A stretch of DNA of 50,703 nt, from the NCBI GenBank assembly GCA_903858115.1, contig CAIOHR010000139.1:1-50703 (forward strand). Reading direction: 5' to 3'. The DNA comes from an uncultured Pirellula sp. (GTDB lineage Bacteria; Planctomycetota; Planctomycetia; Pirellulales; Pirellulaceae). Below are positions 35,881 to 43,278 of this stretch, in pieces (within the stretch, counting starts at the first letter, position 1; the number at the start of each line of letters is the position of its first letter). The notes under the pieces are model-generated. The model was given only the letters and a program-made list of their open reading frames with translations. It was not told the origin of the DNA and did no database searches. A program made the position numbers and the translations under genes.

Positions 35881-36549
35881 ATGGGTGTTGCTAGCGATTC
35901 CGAAAAAACGAAGGCAGCCGTAATCCAGGCTGCGGGCGAACTTTTTGCCGACTTTGGATTCAGCGGGGTCACTGCCAGGCAAGTGACCGCCAAGGCGGGT
36001 GTTTCGCTAGGAGCGATTCCCTACCATTTCGGAAGTATGGAAGCTCTCTACGAGGAAGTGCTTGTCACGGCCGTCAGAATCTCTGACGAAGCACTGCCAC
36101 TATTTGATCAAGCGAATGCCGCAACACCAGAAAAAGGGCTTCGACTAGCCATTCAGTGGATGATCAAGGACTACGCAGCTCAAAAAGTTGCCTGGCCTAT
36201 TAAGCTCATCGAACGCGAGGCCCTTGATCCATCCGCTTCGTTTCGCAAAGTTCTCAAACAAAAGTACTTGCCCGAGTTCGATTGGCTATGCGAAGTGGTC
36301 AGTCGCGTGACGTCGCTTCCCAAGGACAACGATGCGGTGCGATTTGGCGTCATCACGATGCATCTCTTGGCCTCAACCTTCATGACTCATCGGCGAATAC
36401 TGCAACAGTTTGCTCCTGCAGTCGTCGAAAAGGTGCACGAGGGAGATTCATTCATTGAAGTGCTTGCCAATGTAACCCTGGATTCGGTCAAACGTTACGT
36501 CGACGGTTTTCCATTGCCAAAATCAAAGAAGAAGGCCGCTTCGAAATAG
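35881..36549 (+). CDS. TetR-family repressor of the CecR/CerR type
   Basis: A 222-residue protein. The N-terminal TetR DNA-binding domain (KAAVIQAAGELFADFGFSGV, VTAKAGVSLGAIPYHFGSME, residues ~11-58) is followed by an all-helical ligand domain resembling CecR_C/DUF1956 (EKGLRLAIQWMIKDYAAQ, FRKVLKQKYLPEFDWLCEVV, FGVITMHLLASTFMTHRRIL). E. coli CecR (YbiH) controls the ybh ABC exporter and fusion-protein genes; here too the repressor heads an exporter operon, so it probably senses an exported toxic compound. The ATG at 35881 is chosen because the upstream frame lies inside the operator. Effector unknown. Confidence 0.9.
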   Translation: MGVASDSEKTKAAVIQAAGELFADFGFSGVTARQVTAKAGVSLGAIPYHFGSMEALYEEVLVTAVRISDEALPLFDQANAATPEKGLRLAIQWMIKDYAAQKVAWPIKLIEREALDPSASFRKVLKQKYLPEFDWLCEVVSRVTSLPKDNDAVRFGVITMHLLASTFMTHRRILQQFAPAVVEKVHEGDSFIEVLANVTLDSVKRYVDGFPLPKSKKKAASK

Positions 36550-36571
36550 GCGTTGCTTGGAGAAACGAAAC

Positions 36572-37717
36572 ATGAATCTCGTCGCGTTTAAAATACTTCT
36601 GCATGACAAGGCCAAGTATGTTGCGTTGGTCCTGGGAGTCTCGTTTGCGACCTTGCTCATCAGTCAGCAATCTGCGATTTTTCATTCGTTGATGCACGCG
36701 TCGACTAGGGATATTCTCGAAGCCAACCAAGCCGACATCTGGGTGATGAAGTCTAGCGTGGAAACGCTTGATCAAGGGTATCCGATTGCTGAGCTATCCG
36801 TGAATCGAGTCCGATCGATTCCAGGAGTTCAATGGGCCGTACCTTATTATCAATCAACAGCACAATTGCGAACGGAGGACGGCCGCATGAAGCTTGTGCA
36901 ATTGGTAGGGATCGACGATCTTTCGATGGTTGGCGCACCTCAGGAAATGCTCATCGGGACCTTGGATGACTTTCATCAGCCAGATGCGATTGTCATAGAC
37001 ATTGCGGGTTACACAAACATCTTTCCAGGAGTGGAACCTCGAGTTGGCGCCGCAGTCGAGATAGGACAGCGTCGGGCTGTTGTCGTAGGGATCTGCTACA
37101 TAGGCGCCTCCTGGAGTGGAATGCCTCGCGTTTACACCCGACGAAGCTTGGGAGTGTCCATGGCCAGAGAAACGCTTAATCCCGTGACTTATGTTCTGGC
37201 CCGTGCTGCCTCCGAACATTCACCAGAAGAGGTTTCAAAGGAGATTACTAAGGCGACTGGCCTGAAAGCTCGAACACGTACTGAGTTCATGACTGACACC
37301 CGCACTTGGATCTTAAAGTATTCGGGAATCGCAGAAAACTTCGGTATAACGATACTAATGGGAGTCGTTATTGGGGTCGCTATTGTAGGACAAACGTTCT
37401 ACATGTTTAGTGTCGAGAACTTGAAGCAGTTTGCGACGTTAAAGGCCATCGGGATCAATAACTGGGTGATACTTCGGATGATCATGACCCAGGCCCTGTT
37501 CGTATCCACCATCGGCTATTGTCTTGGCATTGGAGCTGCCAACTTGTTCTTTGCAATGACGAGCACTCAGCTCTCCGGTGGCTTGCGTGGAATGTTCATG
37601 CATCCTTTCATCTTCTTTGGTTCGGGTGTCTTTATTGTCTTGGTAACTCTTTTGGCGTGTGTGGTTAGCGTTCGAAAAGTTTTGACTGTAGACCCAGCCA
37701 TTGTTTTTCGAGGCTAG
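36572..37717 (+). CDS. ABC exporter permease (DevC/FtsX-like)
   Basis: About 381 residues with the MacB/FtsX-type permease plan: one N-terminal helix (KYVALVLGVSFATLLI), a large extracytoplasmic domain (~residues 45-255), then three helices at the end (ITILMGVVIGVAIVGQTFYM, MTQALFVSTIGYCLGIGAAN, FFGSGVFIVLVTLLACVVSV). It continues as DevC-type half-transporters do: ENLKQFATLKAIGI is the cytoplasmic coupling helix that contacts the ATPase. Such proteins work mechanically, pushing periplasmic substrates outward, rather than as classical channels. The start follows GGAG at suitable distance. It lies 22 bases behind the repressor and 2 bases ahead of the ATPase. Confidence 0.9.
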   Translation: MNLVAFKILLHDKAKYVALVLGVSFATLLISQQSAIFHSLMHASTRDILEANQADIWVMKSSVETLDQGYPIAELSVNRVRSIPGVQWAVPYYQSTAQLRTEDGRMKLVQLVGIDDLSMVGAPQEMLIGTLDDFHQPDAIVIDIAGYTNIFPGVEPRVGAAVEIGQRRAVVVGICYIGASWSGMPRVYTRRSLGVSMARETLNPVTYVLARAASEHSPEEVSKEITKATGLKARTRTEFMTDTRTWILKYSGIAENFGITILMGVVIGVAIVGQTFYMFSVENLKQFATLKAIGINNWVILRMIMTQALFVSTIGYCLGIGAANLFFAMTSTQLSGGLRGMFMHPFIFFGSGVFIVLVTLLACVVSVRKVLTVDPAIVFRG

Positions 37718-37719
37718 CC

Positions 37720-38496
37720 ATGAGCGTGATTTGCAGAGACGTTAAAATGGCGTTTAAAACGGCTGCTGGTTCCGTCGACGTTTTAAAGGGCATTGACTTT
37801 AGTGCCCCCGCAGGCATGTTGACGATGCTGGTTGGGCCGAGCGGATGTGGCAAAACAACTTTGATTTCATTGATTGCCGGACTGCTTCGTGGCGCATCTG
37901 GTTCGATGCATGTATTCGGTCATGAAGTTTCATCCATGTCTGCGTCGATGCTGGTGCCATATCGATTGAAGAACATTGGCTTCATCTTTCAACAGTACAA
38001 CCTACTTGCAGGTCTCACGGCAGCGGAGAACGTTGCCGTACCGCTCGTAGCCAGTGGATTCGACTGGCCTATAGCACTCTCCAAGGGAAAGGAGCTACTC
38101 GAGACATTAGGCTTGGGTACCCATGCAACCAAGCTTCCCAGTCAACTCTCTGGTGGCCAGCAGCAACGCGTTGCAATTGCGCGTGCATTAGTGCACTCGC
38201 CGAAGCTATTGCTTTGCGATGAGCCAACAGCAGCACTCGATGGTCAGGCAGGAAAAGCAGTAATGACCTTGCTAAGAACTCTTGCCGTCGTAGAGGATCG
38301 AGCTGCCATTGTGGTGACGCATGATCCACGCGTCTACAGTTTTGCAGATCGAGTAGTGCATATGGAAGACGGTCTCATTTCAAAAGTTGAAACCCTATCC
38401 GTTCTAAAACATCCCGTCGATCCGCACTCGGCTCCCAGTAGCGTACGTATCGAAAACGAGGAAGATCTATTGCAAAAGGAAGATAAACGATGTTGA
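37720..38496 (+). CDS. ABC exporter ATPase (DevA/LolD-like)
   Basis: A 258-residue nucleotide-binding protein with Walker [10 protein letters not shown] (residues 39-47), Q-loop in [18 protein letters not shown], the signature [15 protein letters not shown] (~143-157), Walker [13 protein letters not shown], and the switch His in [15 protein letters not shown]. It belongs to the LolD/MacB/DevA subgroup that partners FtsX-like permeases. It starts two bases after the permease stop and overlaps the fusion-protein gene by seven bases, so the three are co-translated. The last ~30 residues after the core form a charged tail. Confidence 0.95.
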   Translation: MSVICRDVKMAFKTAAGSVDVLKGIDFSAPAGMLTMLVGPSGCGKTTLISLIAGLLRGASGSMHVFGHEVSSMSASMLVPYRLKNIGFIFQQYNLLAGLTAAENVAVPLVASGFDWPIALSKGKELLETLGLGTHATKLPSQLSGGQQQRVAIARALVHSPKLLLCDEPTAALDGQAGKAVMTLLRTLAVVEDRAAIVVTHDPRVYSFADRVVHMEDGLISKVETLSVLKHPVDPHSAPSSVRIENEEDLLQKEDKRC

Positions 38497-39533
38497 TCAA
38501 GTTCGGCATTCCGATCATCGCTGCAATTGCTGTCGGCTTTGGTATCGCGACGCTGAGTCATTTAACACCGAAAGAGCAGCTTTTGGCTGCTCCCAATCCG
38601 CCCCCTTTGACGACACTTGGAACGAATACCATTTCAGGCCTAGGAGAAGTGCAAATGGCTGGGGAGCCCATTGCCATTGCAACCCCCATCTCTGGAATTG
38701 TCTCGCGTGTGCATGTTGTACCTGGCCAAACGGTATCCGCAGATGAGCCTTTGTTTACCTTGGACGATCGCGCATTGCGAGCGGAGTTTCACAATCGGAC
38801 CGCAACGTTAGCAACCGCTAGTGCGAAGCTTCTGAAGCTAAAGGCAGGCACACGCCCCGAGGACCTTCCACCAGCACGTGCGCGGGTGGCTGCGGCTACT
38901 GCAACATTCAAACGCAACGAAGATGCTTGGAATAGAGCGAAATTGCTGATCGAGAGGCGGGCGTTAAGCGAAGAAGAACAAATGGTGCGTAAATACGCCT
39001 ACGACCAAGCGGATGCCGAACTGGCACAAACCAATGCGGATCTCGCAAAATTGGAGGCTGGAACGTGGTGTCATGATATTGAGATCGCGGAATATGAAGT
39101 CGCATCCGCCAAATCGAGCGTAGAACAAGTACAAGTAGATCTTGATCGATTAGTCGTTCGAGCCCCTGTCGGTGGTTTGGTCCTCCATGTCGATATTCGC
39201 CCAGGTGAGTTTGCAGAATCAACGCGAAACGAGAATCCCCTCGTCCAGCTTGGAGTGCACGGTCCGCTCCGAGTACGAGTCCAGTTTGACGAAGAAGACG
39301 CAAGCAGGGTAAGTCCTAAGGCGCGAGCCGAAGGTTTTGTGCGTGGGCGCGATCGCACCTCTATCGAACTGCGTTTTGTCCGTGTTGACCCCCGCATCGT
39401 TCCCAAAAAATCCCTGACCGGCGGCACGACGGAGCGAGTGGATACTCGCGTTCTGTTTGTTGTCTTCGAGGTCATTGGCGCTCCGCCGCAAATCTATGCA
39501 GGTCAAAAGCTGGATGTATTCATGGAAGGATAA
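38490..39533 (+). CDS. HlyD-family membrane fusion protein (DevB-like)
   Basis: A 347-residue periplasmic adaptor. One N-terminal membrane anchor (IPIIAAIAVGFGIATLS), a biotinyl-lipoyl half (IATPISGIVSRVHVVPGQTV), a coiled-coil hairpin at about residues 100-200, the second lipoyl half (VRAPVGGLVLHVDIRPGEFA) and a beta-barrel (LRVRVQFDEEDASRV). It links the permease to an outer-membrane TolC-type channel; in cyanobacteria DevBCA-TolC exports glycolipids. No TolC gene lies in this operon; the TolC-like lipoprotein at 15331 is a possible but unproven partner. Its TAA is overlapped by an IS66 remnant, but the C-terminus looks complete. Confidence 0.92.
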   Translation: MLIKFGIPIIAAIAVGFGIATLSHLTPKEQLLAAPNPPPLTTLGTNTISGLGEVQMAGEPIAIATPISGIVSRVHVVPGQTVSADEPLFTLDDRALRAEFHNRTATLATASAKLLKLKAGTRPEDLPPARARVAAATATFKRNEDAWNRAKLLIERRALSEEEQMVRKYAYDQADAELAQTNADLAKLEAGTWCHDIEIAEYEVASAKSSVEQVQVDLDRLVVRAPVGGLVLHVDIRPGEFAESTRNENPLVQLGVHGPLRVRVQFDEEDASRVSPKARAEGFVRGRDRTSIELRFVRVDPRIVPKKSLTGGTTERVDTRVLFVVFEVIGAPPQIYAGQKLDVFMEG

Positions 39534-39730
39534 TGGGGTCCGATAGGCTTTGCGGTTTGGTCTCCGATACTCTTCAGCACGACCCACTCTCGGGTGCATT
39601 GTCCCTCTTCATCAATCGTCTTCGTGCTCGGATGCAGGTTTTATACTGGGGCGGTGATGGGCTTGCGAACTGGTACCGTCGGTTGGAGCAAGGAACATTT
39701 CAAATCCCCGTGCCGGTTGATTTAGATTAG
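39533..39730 (+). mobile_element. IS66-family TnpB (Orf2) remnant
   Basis: The 65-residue frame matches the C-terminal half of the IS66 accessory protein TnpB: DRLCGLVSDTLQHDPLSGAL, SLFINRLRARMQVLYWGGDG and NWYRRLEQGTFQIP. Full TnpB is about 115 residues and begins with a 'MRKGFDGL' region, missing here. No tnpA, no tnpC transposase and no terminal inverted repeats are visible, so it is a dead fragment. Its first bases overlap the fusion-protein stop codon, marking where an insertion or deletion ended. Anything transcribed here would be read-through from the exporter operon. Confidence 0.85.
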
Positions 39731-39768
39731 CTTACAATGCATTTTTTGGGTGCAAGAGGTTTTGGTTA

Positions 39769-39775
39769 AAGGAGG
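39769..39775 (+). promoter_or_regulatory. Strong ribosome binding site fixing a TTG start
   Basis: AAGGAGG is followed by an 8-base spacer and TTG at 39784. The near-perfect anti-16S match makes the non-ATG start convincing. Most other genes in the window have weak or no such site. Confidence 0.8.
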
Positions 39776-39783
39776 AGAACGTA

Positions 39784-40851
39784 TTGAACCAAACGATTGA
39801 GAAAATGGCCGGCGAATGGATTGCACGCCAATTAGGCTCGCCATCAGAAGGGTTATCTTTCGCGCATGTCGAAGCTCCCGCGATCGATCGCCGCGTAGTA
39901 CCCTTTCTCCTGCGTGCAGCCGGTTATGAAAGGCAGTCTATCGCATGCATGGCGCAGAATGTGGATTTGGAAGATCTTGAGCAGGTCGCAATAGGTCGGT
40001 TGATCGAATCCAAACTTCCCGGGTCCGTTCGTGGGATGTTTCGATCCTCCAAGAACTTGATTGGCCAAACTGTTTGCAAACTTCAAGAGGAACCTTGGGC
40101 CGCGAGCCTTTCTACGGCTGAAATAGTCGAACAGTTATCGATCGCGGTTTGGAATGCAAATGTTCAGTGTCAAACCGAGCTGAGAGGCCAGGATTCCGTT
40201 GCCGTTTCTGAAGCGCTTTTCGATCGAGAGGAATGTCACCTCATGCATGAGATCGTGGATTCCGATGGAAATGCAGCGAAGTATTGGGGAGAATGGTGGC
40301 CCGTGGTCACGCCCGATTTGACGGTGCAAGAACTGCTTGATCGTCTACCGGGAATTTCCGCAACTCAGCTTCCGGAGGTCGTCAAGGCGTACGAGTCACC
40401 TGAACGAACAACGGCTCTTCCTGGTGCTATCTCTCTGCAACGTCACGATGTCTTGCATATTGCGCTTCATCGTGGATTGCTTGATCAGGACGAAGCGTTT
40501 GTGATTGGAGCGACCATGGGTTCGAATCGGTCAGATCTGTCCGATTCACACGTCAAGAGCATGATTCAAGCCTTTTCGCGTGCTTACCCGGAACCGTATC
40601 GAGTCTCGCAAGAAAAACTGCAAGCCTATATGATCGGCGTCGAGCTCTTTTCGACGATGGCCATTTCTAATCTGAATGAATTGCCACTCGAGAGATTGGT
40701 GGAGCTTACGCCCAAAGAGCTACGCCGCACATTGTCGATCGATACCGATCGGTTGGTTCGCGCTTATCGAGAAGAGGCGGCTCGAATCCCGAATTCTCTC
40801 GAGTCCTATCGGATCAAGAGAGTTGTCGACGAGCGATTGCTCGATTCATGA
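39784..40851 (+). CDS. Unknown cytoplasmic protein with TTG start
   Basis: A 355-residue soluble protein without a signal peptide or membrane helix. It seems to have two halves: residues ~1-130 are helical (FLLRAAGYERQSIACMAQNV is a distinctive segment), and the second half contains HDVLHIALHRGLLDQDEAFV followed by IGATMGSNRSDLSD, with three His that could be metal ligands. Towards the end, LPLERLVELTPKELRRTLSI is helical. The HDVLH..HRG pattern recalls the HDxxH of Coq4-like proteins only weakly, and I do not assign a family. The TTG is supported by an excellent Shine-Dalgarno. It starts 53 bases after the IS66 remnant and is followed at 129 bases by the peptidase gene. Confidence 0.7.
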   Translation: MNQTIEKMAGEWIARQLGSPSEGLSFAHVEAPAIDRRVVPFLLRAAGYERQSIACMAQNVDLEDLEQVAIGRLIESKLPGSVRGMFRSSKNLIGQTVCKLQEEPWAASLSTAEIVEQLSIAVWNANVQCQTELRGQDSVAVSEALFDREECHLMHEIVDSDGNAAKYWGEWWPVVTPDLTVQELLDRLPGISATQLPEVVKAYESPERTTALPGAISLQRHDVLHIALHRGLLDQDEAFVIGATMGSNRSDLSDSHVKSMIQAFSRAYPEPYRVSQEKLQAYMIGVELFSTMAISNLNELPLERLVELTPKELRRTLSIDTDRLVRAYREEAARIPNSLESYRIKRVVDERLLDS

Positions 40852-40980
40852 TTCGCCCGTTTCGACGCTGAAGTCTGGTTCGCATAGATTCTATCGGTAT
40901 AGTCGTATAAACTGAGGACCGTAGCATTGTCTCTCCCAGGCTATCGAATCACAACCTGACCTTCACTCAAGGATAGAATC

Positions 40981-43137
40981 ATGCGATTGAGAATCGTGCC
41001 CTTGTTCGTTACGGCCTGTATTCCGATGGCCGCTCTTCCGCTTCTTGCGCAAAGCTCGCTGACCACCAACCCATCCAAATTTGTTTCTATGACTGAGTCG
41101 AATCCGTTATTGGTACCAAGTTCCCTGCCGCTTCTCGCACCTGAATTCGGGAAAGTGAAGGATGAGCACTTTGCCCCTGCATTCGAAATGGGAATCAAGG
41201 AACAGCTTGAACAAGTGCAGATCATCGCCGATAGCAAGGAACCGCCATCCTTCGAGAACACACTGATCGCCCTCGAAAAGACTGGGAACACGCTGCGCCG
41301 AGTACAAGCGATTTTCTTCAACCTGTCTTCAGCGCATACGAATGACAAGATTCAGGAAATTGAGCAAGACATCGCACCTAAGTTAGCAGCGCACTCCGAC
41401 AACATTTTACTCAACAAGAAGCTTTTTGCGCGAGTTGAAGCGCTGTGGGTGAAGCGTGCAGAGTTTGTCGACTGGAATGAAGAGAAGCAAAGACTCCTCA
41501 AAGAGTATTACGAGTCCTTTGTCCGTGCAGGCGCGAAGCTGAACGATGCCGAACAATCGAAAATTCGCGAGATCAATGAGAGGCTTTCGACACTAACGAC
41601 CCAGTTTCAGAACAACCTGTTGGCGCTGACCAAGGAGCGATCCGTCCTCATCGACGACGTCAAGCGTCTGGAGGGAATGAGTGCTGCCGAGATTGCTGCG
41701 GCCGCAGAAGCTGCGACTGCTAAAGGAAACAGAGGGAGGTATCTTTTGACGATCACCAATACGACACGTCAACCGGTACTCACTTCGCTCAAGAATAGAG
41801 AGACACGCAAACAAGTCTGGGAAGCGTCTGCGAATCGAGGGTTGGGTGAAAAAGCAGGCCTAGACAATCGGCCGCTAGTCCTGGAGCTTGCAAAGCTCCG
41901 AGCTCAACGGGCTCAGATACTGGGCTATGCAAGCCATGCGGCTTATACGCTCGAGAACCAGATGGCGGCGAATCCAACAGCTGCGTTCAAGATGCTGCAA
42001 GATCTCGTTCCCGGAGTTTTGTCGAAGGCGAAAGTGGAGGCCGGTGAGATCCAATCCGCCATGCAAAAGGACGGCATTAACGATGCGGTTCAGCCATGGG
42101 ATTGGGAGTACTATGCCGAGAAAGTTCGTGCCGAGAAGTACCAAGTCGACGAGAACGTTATCAAGCAGTTCTTTGAGCTCGACAATGTCCTTACCAACGG
42201 TGTGTTTTACACATTTGGAAAGTTGTATGGTGTGAGCTTTCGCGAGCGTAAGGACCTGCCCGTTTATCACCCAACGGTTCGAGTATTCGACGTGGTTGGA
42301 AACGATGGCAAGCAAATCGGCTTGTTCTATGCGGACTACTACCAGCGCGATTCCAAGCGTGGTGGAGCTTGGATGGATGCCTTCGTGAATCAATCTCGAT
42401 TACTCAAACAGATGCCAGTTGTGGTCAATGTGATGAACATTCCTCAGCCCGCAGAGGGAGAACCTACGCTTCTGAGTTTGGATCACGTCATGACGATGTT
42501 TCATGAGCTCGGGCATGGTGTGCATGGGTTATTCTCATCGGTTGAATATCCGACGTTGTCGGGAACCTCGGTACCGAGAGATTATGTCGAGTTCCCGTCG
42601 ACGTTTCATGAGGATTGGGCGATACATCCAGAAGTGTTGGCCAACTATGCGAAGCATCACAAAACCAACGAGTCGTTGCCCCGCGAATTGCTGGAAAAGA
42701 GCATCGTGGCTAGCAAATTCAACAAAGGCTATGAGACCCTGGAGTATTTGTCTGCGGCACTGCTCGATTTGGGTTGGCACTCGATAGGAGCCGACATGCA
42801 GATTGAGAGTGTCGAGGAATTCGAGAAAAAGCTGCTGAAGCAATACGATGTTGATTACGCTCCCGTTCCGCCTCGTTACAAAAGCGCTTACTTTGCACAC
42901 GTTTGGGCGGGTGGTTATTCGGCGGGCTATTATGCGTACCTGTGGAGCGAAGTGCTCGCGGCTGATGCATTTTCATACATGCGGGATCGAGGGGGATTAA
43001 CGCCAGAGAATGGCAAATTGTTCCGCGATACGATTCTTTCTCGTGGCGGAACACGAGAAGTGATGAAACAATATGTAGATTACCGAGGGAAAGAGCCAGG
43101 CGTAGATTCGTTGTTGGAACGCCGCGGCTTGAAATAG
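40981..43137 (+). CDS. Secreted M3-family peptidase (oligopeptidase A/Dcp type)
   Basis: A 718-residue zinc peptidase with a signal peptide (VPLFVTACIPMAALPLLAQS). The catalytic HELGH lies at residues 508-512 (MTMFHELGHGVHGLFSSVEY), followed by the family's VPRDYVEFPSTFHEDWAIHP block carrying the third ligand Glu. The C-terminal AYFAHVWAGGYSAGYYAYLW with YxxxW is the substrate-binding block of dipeptidyl carboxypeptidase and oligopeptidase A. It would cleave short peptides in the periplasm. The length is normal for the family. It is an ordinary, complete member of this widespread family, followed at 141 bases by a secreted esterase. Confidence 0.95.
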   Translation: MRLRIVPLFVTACIPMAALPLLAQSSLTTNPSKFVSMTESNPLLVPSSLPLLAPEFGKVKDEHFAPAFEMGIKEQLEQVQIIADSKEPPSFENTLIALEKTGNTLRRVQAIFFNLSSAHTNDKIQEIEQDIAPKLAAHSDNILLNKKLFARVEALWVKRAEFVDWNEEKQRLLKEYYESFVRAGAKLNDAEQSKIREINERLSTLTTQFQNNLLALTKERSVLIDDVKRLEGMSAAEIAAAAEAATAKGNRGRYLLTITNTTRQPVLTSLKNRETRKQVWEASANRGLGEKAGLDNRPLVLELAKLRAQRAQILGYASHAAYTLENQMAANPTAAFKMLQDLVPGVLSKAKVEAGEIQSAMQKDGINDAVQPWDWEYYAEKVRAEKYQVDENVIKQFFELDNVLTNGVFYTFGKLYGVSFRERKDLPVYHPTVRVFDVVGNDGKQIGLFYADYYQRDSKRGGAWMDAFVNQSRLLKQMPVVVNVMNIPQPAEGEPTLLSLDHVMTMFHELGHGVHGLFSSVEYPTLSGTSVPRDYVEFPSTFHEDWAIHPEVLANYAKHHKTNESLPRELLEKSIVASKFNKGYETLEYLSAALLDLGWHSIGADMQIESVEEFEKKLLKQYDVDYAPVPPRYKSAYFAHVWAGGYSAGYYAYLWSEVLAADAFSYMRDRGGLTPENGKLFRDTILSRGGTREVMKQYVDYRGKEPGVDSLLERRGLK

Positions 43138-43278
43138 TTGGGTTGTAACGAATATCGCGGTTTTGGCGCATGATTTGCTAAAACGATCGGTTTCGCGATT
43201 CGTTCCTTTATGGATCGTCTGTTTTGTTCTCAGCAAAGCCGACGACGGCTGCCGTTCGTTAACGAGTTGGACGTACTT

